Below the pieces are notes generated by a model. It had not been told where the DNA came from and did no database searches. It worked only from the letters and a program-made list of their open reading frames with translations. A stretch of DNA of 22,262 bases from Poteriospumella lacustris (taxonomy: Eukaryota > Sar > Chrysophyceae > Chromulinales > Dinobryaceae), in contig SMOI01000010.1 of assembly GCA_008000375.1 (NCBI GenBank), forward strand, positions 28,560-50,821. The letters run 5' to 3'. Positions 1-7,273 of this stretch are shown here, in pieces. Made by a program: the position numbers and the translations under genes. The first letter of the stretch is position 1. Each line of letters begins with the position of its first letter.

Positions 1-198
1 CGTGTCAAGGCCGCGCCGGTGTTGCCCCATCCGTTTTTACAAGAATTTGGCCACAATGCCATCCCACACATCACCTTGTGGACCGCTGATGGCGCCGAAG
101 CTGTTGAATCCAATGCAATGCTGGCGAACACCGCAGGGTTGACCAGTGAACCCCACGTGCGACGATACCGCGGCATCGTCTCGTTCGTGATCAAATGA
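1..198 (+). CDS. 3' end of tRNA-ligase-like 2H phosphodiesterase gene (copy 1, partial)
   Basis: This is the C-terminal 65 codons of a gene that begins before the window; the frame opens at base 1 and stops with TGA at 196-198. It contains one His-x-Thr motif (HIT, bases 67-75, inside PHITLW). That matches the second of the two HxT motifs of the 2H phosphoesterase fold, which opens 2',3'-cyclic phosphates at the ends of cut tRNA halves in fungal/plant tRNA ligases. The first motif lies outside the window. The 198 coding bases are identical to 12086-12283, where more of the gene is seen, so the assignment rests on that longer copy. The gene converges with the large minus-strand gene starting at 1206. 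Whether copy 1 is a full-length gene cannot be judged here. Confidence 0.7.
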   Translation, partial: RVKAAPVLPHPFLQEFGHNAIPHITLWTADGAEAVESNAMLANTAGLTSEPHVRRYRGIVSFVIK

Positions 199-627
199 AG
201 ATAGCGCACCGTTCTTGTTGAGATTTATTCTGTAGTTATCCCTGTACAATTTGTGTATCATTCCGTCGTTACAAACCAACGTCTGTGTGGAAATCGCGTG
301 TGCATTGAAGTTATAGAATCGAGATCGATGGGAGAGTTGGCCACACCTGTGGCAACCGTACAGCGCACTTACTGTGGGGGAGCTACTAGTACAATACTCT
401 GCTGACGAGGGGGTTAATGTCATGGAAGGGAGGGAGAATGGAAGAAAAGGAGAAAAACAACTGGAACAACCATCGCGGGCGATCACCACCCAAATGGAAC
501 AAAACTGATACCCCACACGCACACAACTGAAGAGACAACAGCGTGCATACAGAGCGATGATGATGTAGAAGGGAAGCGGGGAAAGAAGCAGACCAATAAC
601 GTGTTTGGAGAATGAGAACTCCGTGTG
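1..627 (+). repeat. Duplicated segment, copy 1 (partner 12086-12767)
   Basis: Bases 1-627 align with 12086-12767. The first 198 bases (coding) match without a single difference. The following 3' flank (199-627) carries scattered substitutions, for example around 207, 237 and 256, and several indels, for example an extra ctagt near 387 and missing stretches near 455 and 520. Similarity stops near 627/12767. The two copies are in direct orientation about 12.1 kb apart. Confidence 0.9.
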
Positions 628-1205
628 AAAAATTTGACAGGCAAGATATGTTATCGGTCGATTATAAGCTTCCATGTGGGAGGCACGGCGGCCCTTTTCG
701 CCCCTTAGACCCCTGCGTGAACCTAATCGTTCTGTATCAATGGGGTCTAATCTGGTGACGCATTGAGTTCCATGGCGAAATGACTCACTGCTACGTCAGC
801 AATAACGTCTGTTTTCAACTCATGTCACAACGAGAACAGCTTCATATTCAAGAAATATTTGATATACTGTAAATAGCGCAAATCCACTCTAATTATAAAT
901 GAGGTTAATTGTATAAGGTGGTACGCTGCCAGGTGGACGACTGGACATCTCTTCGGCGACATCGGAGGCTGGCATGTTCCATCGTTCGAGGTTTTACATA
1001 GCACAGCCCCGCTGTAAACACTGGCAATCAAATATTCACGAGTTGTCAACGGTTACATCACTTAGTGGGCCCTTGGCATAAATGTTACGAAAACTACTGG
1101 TATTATTGATGTTACTGCGTCTGACGTCGGGATAGGATGGCGTTGCGAAGGTTGCTGGGGTGGTTTGTCGTCTTTTTTCCAATGGATCTGATGGTGACCG
1201 GGGAA
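628..1205. other. Intergenic region between convergent genes
   Basis: This stretch lies between the end of the duplicated segment and the stop codon of the minus-strand repeat protein. Short open frames exist (for example 825-1049 on the minus strand) but they lack any recognisable motif and have low-complexity composition. I see no canonical AATAAA on the minus strand within the expected distance downstream of the gene at 1206; the nearest resemblance is an AATAAT near 1100. I see no tRNA or other RNA gene. Confidence 0.5.
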
Positions 1206-4200
1206 CTAAAAGATAAAAGACGCTTCGATCTCGTTGGACATCTGCGTGGGGTTCGTGAAGACATCAGCAAAGCGCGAGATGGGTTGGTTCAGTGCGGATG
1301 GTCTCGTTGGCAATTTCTTCGCCAAAGATATCAGCTTCTTGAAGTCCTCATCGTGCCTCTTCTTGCGGCGTTTCTTTTTTGGCGTCTTGTCAGTGTCTCC
1401 CTCCTTCATCTTCGAGAGCCGTCGCGACGAGCAAGCGTCGTCCAGAGCCTGCTTCACGTCTCTCTGGTCATCGGAAAACGTCAACGTGGCGAAGATCAAC
1501 ATCACCAGCAACTTCGGACGGGCTTCGTCGTCGATGGTTTTGTCTTTCGTCAGCTGACGGCAGATGTCGTCCTCGACCTTCATCAGTCGCGTGATGGCCG
1601 TGTTCCAGACGAGGCTGGCGTCGCTCGTGAGCAAGTGTGAGCCGTCCAAGACACTCAACAACGATTTCGCGTTCTCGCACAGTTTTTCAGCATGTAGCGG
1701 CACCGTTGTCAGCAGTAGCATCTGCAGCAGACACTGCAGGCGCCATCGGACGACCGCAGTGGGCCACCTGAGGCTGCGAAGGAAAGCCACGACCAGTTCC
1801 TCCTGCTGCACCTGAATGGGCGTGTTCCTTGAAACGTCGACGATGCCGCTGAGTTCGTCGACGAACTGGCTTATATTGCGAATGGTTTCCTCCCTGTCGG
1901 CGCTACTGTCGGCGCTGAGCAGCACTCGAAGGAGACCCTCCTGGTGGCTGTCCGCAGCGTCTGGGGAGGCGCTGCTGCCATTCTCGCAGCCCAGAAGGGC
2001 GAGACGCAGCAGAGACCACTCGTCGTGCTGACCGGCTCCATTGATGCGCGCGTACACCTCACCGACCAGCTTCACTAGGCCGTGCGCATCCGACGAGCTG
2101 GAGAGCTTTCGGTGTTTCGTGAGCAGCCGGACGAGATTGTGCTGGTGCCGTCGCTGCGCTGCTCCTTTAGCGACCGAGAGAAGTCCGCACAGTAGGACGT
2201 CTCGCTCGGCATAGGCGTTCGCCGCCTCGGCCTGAGTCGACGGCGTTGACGAGGAGGTGGCTTCGACTGCAGAGGCCGCCGTGGTGCCAACCGTAAGGGG
2301 CGCTATTCGACCGCTTTCGGCAGATGCGAGCGGTTGACTATCGCCTCTGTTCGGCAGTTCGACCTTGAGCCTCGAGAAGAACGCATCCAACCGCCGCTGC
2401 TCTGCGGGCTCATCGACGAACAGCACTGTGCCGAGCAGCAAGTAGCCCAACAGTGTCTGCCGTCTCACACTGTCGCCAATGTGGCCTTCGAACAGCGATA
2501 TAACAACTCTCCATATTGACAACTGGTCCGCTTCTCTGGGTTCCTTTTTCTGCATGCGTTCAAAGAGGTTGATCAGTTCATCCAGGACATTCTTTATGGA
2601 CGATTCCTCTTCGAATGCGCTCACCACCGCGATGGCCACCAAGCACTCTTGGCTGACGCCGTTGATCACCCTCTTCACTTCGTCAAGCTTCTGGGTCTTG
2701 ATTTTCTTCGCCAACATCGCCTTCACCGCCTCGGAGGCAGCCGCTCCCCCCGCCATTGTCGCATCCAGCAACGGTTTCCATGGAGAATCGCCTGGTGATT
2801 GCTCTGTGGCGGGTAGCCGTCGCCTTCGTAATATATCACACAGGACCGTGTAGACGTTTGACGCCTGCTCGGAGGAAGATATCGTAAGTCTCAGGGCCTC
2901 GATGAGCGTGTACTGACGCTTTCGCACCTGCTGTCGCTGGCAGATTGCCAGCACGTTGCACAGGAAGTGATCCAGGTCGTTCGAGCAGTCGTTGCGGTCG
3001 CGGACGAAGGGCAGAAAGGACTCAACTAGCCACTTCTTCGACGAGATCTTCGGTAGTTTGATCTTCGTCGCGTCCGTAGCGGCAGGGCTTGGCGAGGGGT
3101 GGACCATAATCAGCGGTCGTCGAGGCATAGTAAATGGCGGTTCACTGCGCGCACATTTCGATAAAAATTCGTCTCGCCGTGTACGTTCCACTGGATCAGC
3201 GCCAACGGCAAAGGTGGCCAACAGCAGGAAGAGCAGACCCTGTCTTCGGTTCTTGGTAGAACGCAATTGCTCGAGTATTTCCTCCTCTACTGCGAGCAGT
3301 TCTGCTTCGTCATAAGTCGCTGTGGAAGACAGAAGCTGCATCGATCTCTGGCTGAGGTCAGTGATCTTGTCTGCAGGAGCCCTCACCATCGCCAGTAATG
3401 TGCCCACAGCGACGTGCCGCGGACGGAAATACGTCGTCGATGAAGCGCATTCTTGGAGCAGTTGATCGACAACCTGGCGGTCGACCTGAGGGTCGACAGC
3501 GATGACCTCGTCGATGAGGGCTGTACGCCGCTCCATCGTTTCTTCTTCAGTCAGTGACTTTTTTACTGTTCCTTGTATCCAGTGCAACAGCGCGCCTTCG
3601 AAGGATTGCGAAGGGGGCGTTTTAGTAACAACACGTCTCATGGCCCGCACTGCAACCGCCTGTAAAGGCTTGGACGACTCGGATAGTTCATTGATAATTT
3701 GGTGTTGGCGGTCTCTCACCACTGGATCCCTCGAAATGGCCAACAAGTTGCAGACGGTGTAGTCCCATCCGTACTCCTCCGTCTCGCTTGTGCGCTTCAG
3801 TGACGGCAAGGCAGATTGCATCAACAGACGGCCCGATAGGTGCCCAACGAACGCGTCAAGACGCTCCCGTTCAGCTGGACGTGGCAGCGCCAAGGTGGCC
3901 AACAACATGCGCAGGATCAGATCTTGCCGCTGTTTAACTTCGTCTTTAAAAGAACTGCTGGCCAGTACCTGGGCAAGAATCACAGCCTCGCCGGTGGACC
4001 ACTGCTTCACATTCGCTCTCTTCAGCGTCAAACTGCGGAGAAGCGTGTCCATATTGACCAGTACATCCTCCCACAACTTCCTCACTTCATCGGTCACCAC
4101 AAGTTTCGAAATCGCCACGGTTACGAGAAGCATGGACAATGCACACGCTCGACGTCGTCGACCAATGATGGGCAACGCCGCAACGCAAAGGTTGAGAAAT

Positions 4201-6773
4201 CTTTGTTGGCGCCGAAAGATTCTCTCATCCGCATTTCGGGTGTTCGCCAATGCCAACTCAAAACGACATTTAGCAGTCGGGAGAGTTGATTCCCCGTAGG
4301 TTAGCGCCCACCGCAACAGCATATCATCAAATGACTCCAGTTCTACCGCTTCGGTTTCACAGCGTTGCTCGTCGTTTTGGTTGGCCCCCATGAAACGACA
4401 GAGCTTCAACTTCCAGCGTTCAAACATCGCTACAGAATCATCAAGAGATATAACAGTGGGTATCAACGCGTCCACTAACTCGTATTGTCGCGACCGAACT
4501 CCCTTCCGTTTAGTTATCGCCAGCATATTGCACAGGAAGAAGTCCAACTGGTCCGAACAGTGACGACGCTCGCGAGCAAAGGGGAGAAATTTGCTCACCA
4601 ACCACGTTTCAGTCTGCTTAGTGGTCGTTGGGCTGACCGCGGTGGCAGCAGTTGTAGTCCCGCTCGACGGGCTAACATCGCCCCTGCAGAGCGTCAGCAG
4701 ATCGCTTCGCCTCCAACGCTCCTCGTCAGAATCAAGGAACGCTAACGACGCCACCAGTAGGTTCACCATCCACTGGCGCACAGCAGCCTGTCTACCTTTC
4801 TGACCGTTGCCTCCGCTTGACAACAGCTCGGCCAGCTTCTCGTCTTCTAGATGGGACCAACGAGATGAATCGTTGCCAACGACCGGCGAGTGGAGTAAAT
4901 CCACAGGCCTCACAGTGTCTGGGTCCTTTGCGGCCTCAGCCATCAACCACACGTTAACTGTACACCATCGACGTCGAGGGGCCATTTCGAGGAGCTTGTT
5001 CCTCCCACTGTCGGGTGTTAGTTGTTGTTGAGACTCAGTCACGGCGCTGACTGGCAAAGACTCCCCTGTGACCATCGCTCGCAGTGATCGCAGAACCCGA
5101 TCAACATCTTGCACGCTTTCATCGGCATCTTGAAGGAACTGCCACCTCCTTCGGAAGCCTCCAAGATTTAGTGGCTCAGTGGAACGTACGGTTCTGATGA
5201 GCGCGTCGAGACAGTGGTACTGACGAGCTCGCACAGCACCATCGCTGGTGACCGACAACAGTCTGCAGATCAAGCGATCCACTTCGACACTGCAGCGTTG
5301 GCGGTTGCGAACAAAAGAGAGAATATTCTTCACAGAGAGGGAAATCTCGTTGGCGGCTGTTTGATCCCTTGAGATAGGTATCGCTTGATAGCGTCGCAGC
5401 AGCTTGTCCAATCGATCTTCTTCAGCAAACGTTAACGTAGCCAAAAGCAGATAGAAGATATTCTTTCCATGGTCCTCAGAACTAAAACAGCAATGAAACT
5501 TAGCTTCGATTACCATGTCAACAATGCGCTTCTCCAGCTTCTGAAGAGTTGCTGCGGCCGTCAGGGAGACAACAGGACTGTCATTACTCACTGGGCCTTT
5601 CTTCAGCTTAAGCATGCCAATTAACTCGTCAGCGATACGACACCACTCCGCAACATCCGGTCTACTCCTCATCATCACCGACACCAGCAATACCTCCACG
5701 ATAACACTGAAAGTTAATCGAATCTGTGCATTTGCCGTGGATAGGAACTGCACTAGTAGCTCTTGACGACAACGGACTTCAGAACTGATGCAACTGATAT
5801 TTAGCTCATGGAGAAGTTTCCCCCTCTCGTCTCTATTAAGAACATCGCCTCTGCGCACAACTCCGAGCGCAATACGCAGAACCGTCACCTCAACCGCTTC
5901 GTTTCGGATATTTTGTTGACCGTGACGATCTTGATCTCTTAATTGTACCGATATGCTGACGGTTGAAAGAATTTCTTTCATTGCATTCAAACTGAGTTTT
6001 GTATTTAACAAGCCTCCGAGAAGTTGATGTTGACGGTTGCGCTTTGCTTTGTCCTCAGAAACAGCGAGACAATCGAAGAGAAGAACTTCCAACTCGTGAA
6101 TAGTGACAAATTGCTTCATTGAGAATCCGGCGAGGATTCGGATACGTGAAATATTTTGCTTCTCGACGATATTTGAGGGAAACGCGAAGGATGCCACCAG
6201 GAAATGGATAAAGCACTGTTGCTTCATTCGCCGTTCCATTCCCGGGTTCGCTGATATCGTGTTCCACAAGCTAAGCAATTTATCAATATCTGCTCCACGA
6301 TTCTTCGACGAAATTGCTGCAAGTAAAGTATCTTCGGCGATTTGTACTTCACTTGGGATTAGAGAAGTGTCAGGAAACAGAACTGTCATCAGTAACAAGT
6401 CAACTACGCTAAGCGATTGCCACAGTGGTTTTCTTGATCGCACAAGTCGGTGAAAAACATACAACAGGCGCTGCCTGGTAGAAAACTGGCCACAGTTCTT
6501 TGTTGTGCCCAGTGCCATCAAGAGACTATCTGGTGTCCATTCATAGACAGCTGACTCTGGCATTTCAGTGCATGCACGAAGAAGGTTGCAAGATAAAAAG
6601 GCACGAAGGGTCATTTCCAGCATTTCCCGATCTTCTTCTTCTTCGCTGCGAGTTTCATAATTTGAGGATATACTTCGCAAATGACGGACAATGTCTTCTT
6701 GTAGCCTGTTTTCGTTGGCGCAATCCTTGGCGTAGGCCTGAATGAACGTCTCCAATGATGATCTGGCGGCCAT
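1206..6773 (-). CDS. Giant helical-repeat protein of unknown family (1855 aa)
   Basis: This is an uninterrupted 1855-codon frame whose ATG lies at 6771-6773 and whose TAG lies at 1206-1208. I do not recognise the family. The protein is almost entirely predicted-helical in character and is built from three alternating motifs. Motif B (charged, then CSxxLDxxLCNxLAI, six or so residues, then VRxRQYxLxxAL) lies near residues 224, 487, 731, 1000, 1255 and 1519. Motif A (RQxLLxxLLLATLxF, then acidic, then RLDxF) lies near 183, 435, 665, 945, 1175, 1436 and 1751. Motif C (RQxLL, spacer, LLLVTV) lies near 97, 333, 852, 1117, 1375 and 1653. The period is therefore about 250-270 residues. A basic cluster at 1797-1807 (KTPKKKRRKKR) looks like a nuclear localisation signal. 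There is no signal peptide, membrane span or catalytic motif. It is likely an alpha-solenoid scaffold, by inference only. Its 5' end faces the lipase gene across a 500-bp divergent promoter region. Confidence 0.85.
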   Translation of the reverse strand: MAARSSLETFIQAYAKDCANENRLQEDIVRHLRSISSNYETRSEEEEDREMLEMTLRAFLSCNLLRACTEMPESAVYEWTPDSLLMALGTTKNCGQFSTRQRLLYVFHRLVRSRKPLWQSLSVVDLLLMTVLFPDTSLIPSEVQIAEDTLLAAISSKNRGADIDKLLSLWNTISANPGMERRMKQQCFIHFLVASFAFPSNIVEKQNISRIRILAGFSMKQFVTIHELEVLLFDCLAVSEDKAKRNRQHQLLGGLLNTKLSLNAMKEILSTVSISVQLRDQDRHGQQNIRNEAVEVTVLRIALGVVRRGDVLNRDERGKLLHELNISCISSEVRCRQELLVQFLSTANAQIRLTFSVIVEVLLVSVMMRSRPDVAEWCRIADELIGMLKLKKGPVSNDSPVVSLTAAATLQKLEKRIVDMVIEAKFHCCFSSEDHGKNIFYLLLATLTFAEEDRLDKLLRRYQAIPISRDQTAANEISLSVKNILSFVRNRQRCSVEVDRLICRLLSVTSDGAVRARQYHCLDALIRTVRSTEPLNLGGFRRRWQFLQDADESVQDVDRVLRSLRAMVTGESLPVSAVTESQQQLTPDSGRNKLLEMAPRRRWCTVNVWLMAEAAKDPDTVRPVDLLHSPVVGNDSSRWSHLEDEKLAELLSSGGNGQKGRQAAVRQWMVNLLVASLAFLDSDEERWRRSDLLTLCRGDVSPSSGTTTAATAVSPTTTKQTETWLVSKFLPFARERRHCSDQLDFFLCNMLAITKRKGVRSRQYELVDALIPTVISLDDSVAMFERWKLKLCRFMGANQNDEQRCETEAVELESFDDMLLRWALTYGESTLPTAKCRFELALANTRNADERIFRRQQRFLNLCVAALPIIGRRRRACALSMLLVTVAISKLVVTDEVRKLWEDVLVNMDTLLRSLTLKRANVKQWSTGEAVILAQVLASSSFKDEVKQRQDLILRMLLATLALPRPAERERLDAFVGHLSGRLLMQSALPSLKRTSETEEYGWDYTVCNLLAISRDPVVRDRQHQIINELSESSKPLQAVAVRAMRRVVTKTPPSQSFEGALLHWIQGTVKKSLTEEETMERRTALIDEVIAVDPQVDRQVVDQLLQECASSTTYFRPRHVAVGTLLAMVRAPADKITDLSQRSMQLLSSTATYDEAELLAVEEEILEQLRSTKNRRQGLLFLLLATFAVGADPVERTRRDEFLSKCARSEPPFTMPRRPLIMVHPSPSPAATDATKIKLPKISSKKWLVESFLPFVRDRNDCSNDLDHFLCNVLAICQRQQVRKRQYTLIEALRLTISSSEQASNVYTVLCDILRRRRLPATEQSPGDSPWKPLLDATMAGGAAASEAVKAMLAKKIKTQKLDEVKRVINGVSQECLVAIAVVSAFEEESSIKNVLDELINLFERMQKKEPREADQLSIWRVVISLFEGHIGDSVRRQTLLGYLLLGTVLFVDEPAEQRRLDAFFSRLKVELPNRGDSQPLASAESGRIAPLTVGTTAASAVEATSSSTPSTQAEAANAYAERDVLLCGLLSVAKGAAQRRHQHNLVRLLTKHRKLSSSSDAHGLVKLVGEVYARINGAGQHDEWSLLRLALLGCENGSSASPDAADSHQEGLLRVLLSADSSADREETIRNISQFVDELSGIVDVSRNTPIQVQQEELVVAFLRSLRWPTAVVRWRLQCLLQMLLLTTVPLHAEKLCENAKSLLSVLDGSHLLTSDASLVWNTAITRLMKVEDDICRQLTKDKTIDDEARPKLLVMLIFATLTFSDDQRDVKQALDDACSSRRLSKMKEGDTDKTPKKKRRKKRHDEDFKKLISLAKKLPTRPSALNQPISRFADVFTNPTQMSNEIEASFIF

Positions 6774-6923
6774 TGGGAACTTTTGTTTTTGTGTTTTCGG
6801 CCGTTGCCATTGGCATATTCCTTGTTTTTGCTCTGTCGTGATATTGTCCTTTATGAATAGTCTAACGTCGGTACAGACGACTTGTCATGTTGAAGTTATG
6901 GTGTGCTTTGGCGTACACTGTAT

Positions 6924-6978
6924 GTAGTCACGACGTAGTCCATGGCGTAGTCATGGCGTAGTCATGGCGTAGTCATAC
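6924..6978. repeat. Short tandem repeat, 11-bp unit
   Basis: The unit gtagtcatggc occurs at 6947-6957 and 6958-6968. A 12-base variant precedes it (6935-6946), a degenerate unit starts near 6924, and a partial unit ends it (6969-6978). It lies in the divergent promoter region, about 150-200 bp upstream of the helical-repeat gene's start codon. Confidence 0.85.
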
Positions 6979-7031
6979 GTTCCAAAGTAGCGTCGCTGAC
7001 AGCTGACAGCCTTGAATCTGGAATTCGTCGT

Positions 7032-7052
7032 CCTTGTCGAAGTTCGACAAGG
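7032..7052. repeat. Perfect inverted repeat, 10-bp arms
   Basis: The arms ccttgtcgaa (7032-7041) and ttcgacaagg (7043-7052) are exact reverse complements around a single G. Such a palindrome could bind a dimeric regulator. With a one-base loop it is a poor hairpin former, so a protein-binding site is the more natural reading if it has any function. Confidence 0.7.
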
Positions 7053-7099
7053 TCGACGTCAATGATCGTTTCGATTCATCTTCCAGGTCTCTTCTCGCA

Positions 7100-7190
7100 G
7101 GATTCATCCAAATTGTTCGAATACTGGATTTCGAAGAAGAGACTTCGAAGGAGGATTCATCAAAATTTCGCAGGATTTCGAAGAAGAGAC
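7100..7190. repeat. Imperfect direct repeat upstream of lipase gene
   Basis: Copy one spans about 7100-7143 and copy two about 7153-7190. Both begin ggattcatc, pass through an aaatt/ttcg core, and end with the identical ggatttcgaagaagagac (7126-7143 and 7173-7190). Copy two is about six bases shorter. They lie 84-174 bp upstream of the ATG at 7274 and may be in the 5' leader or proximal promoter. Confidence 0.8.
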
Positions 7191-7273
7191 ACAGGGTGCA
7201 GTACTGTACTCAAATTTCTCCCTTGTACTACATACTGTACATACTACATAACAATAGTTGACGAACTCTCATC

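Larger units (their letters stand above)
6774..7273. promoter_or_regulatory. Divergent intergenic promoter region
   Basis: This is a 500-bp gap between the start codons of two genes running in opposite directions, so both promoters must lie here. It holds an array of 11-bp repeats (6924-6978), a 21-bp palindrome (7032-7052), an imperfect direct repeat (7100-7190) and a run of gtactgtac-like self-complementary motifs around 7199-7250. I cannot point to a TATA box or initiator with confidence. Confidence 0.55.

Noticed and set aside
37-675. Minus-strand frame across the duplicated ligase end, partly repeated at 12122-12364
   Set aside because: The apparent conservation between copies is explained by the identical sense coding sequence. 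The frame is antisense to a recognised domain and is disrupted differently in the diverged flank of copy 2.
1137-1640. 167-codon plus-strand frame at the end of the helical-repeat gene
   Set aside because: It overlaps the 3' end of the 1855-codon gene in antisense, its composition is low-complexity, and no domain is visible.
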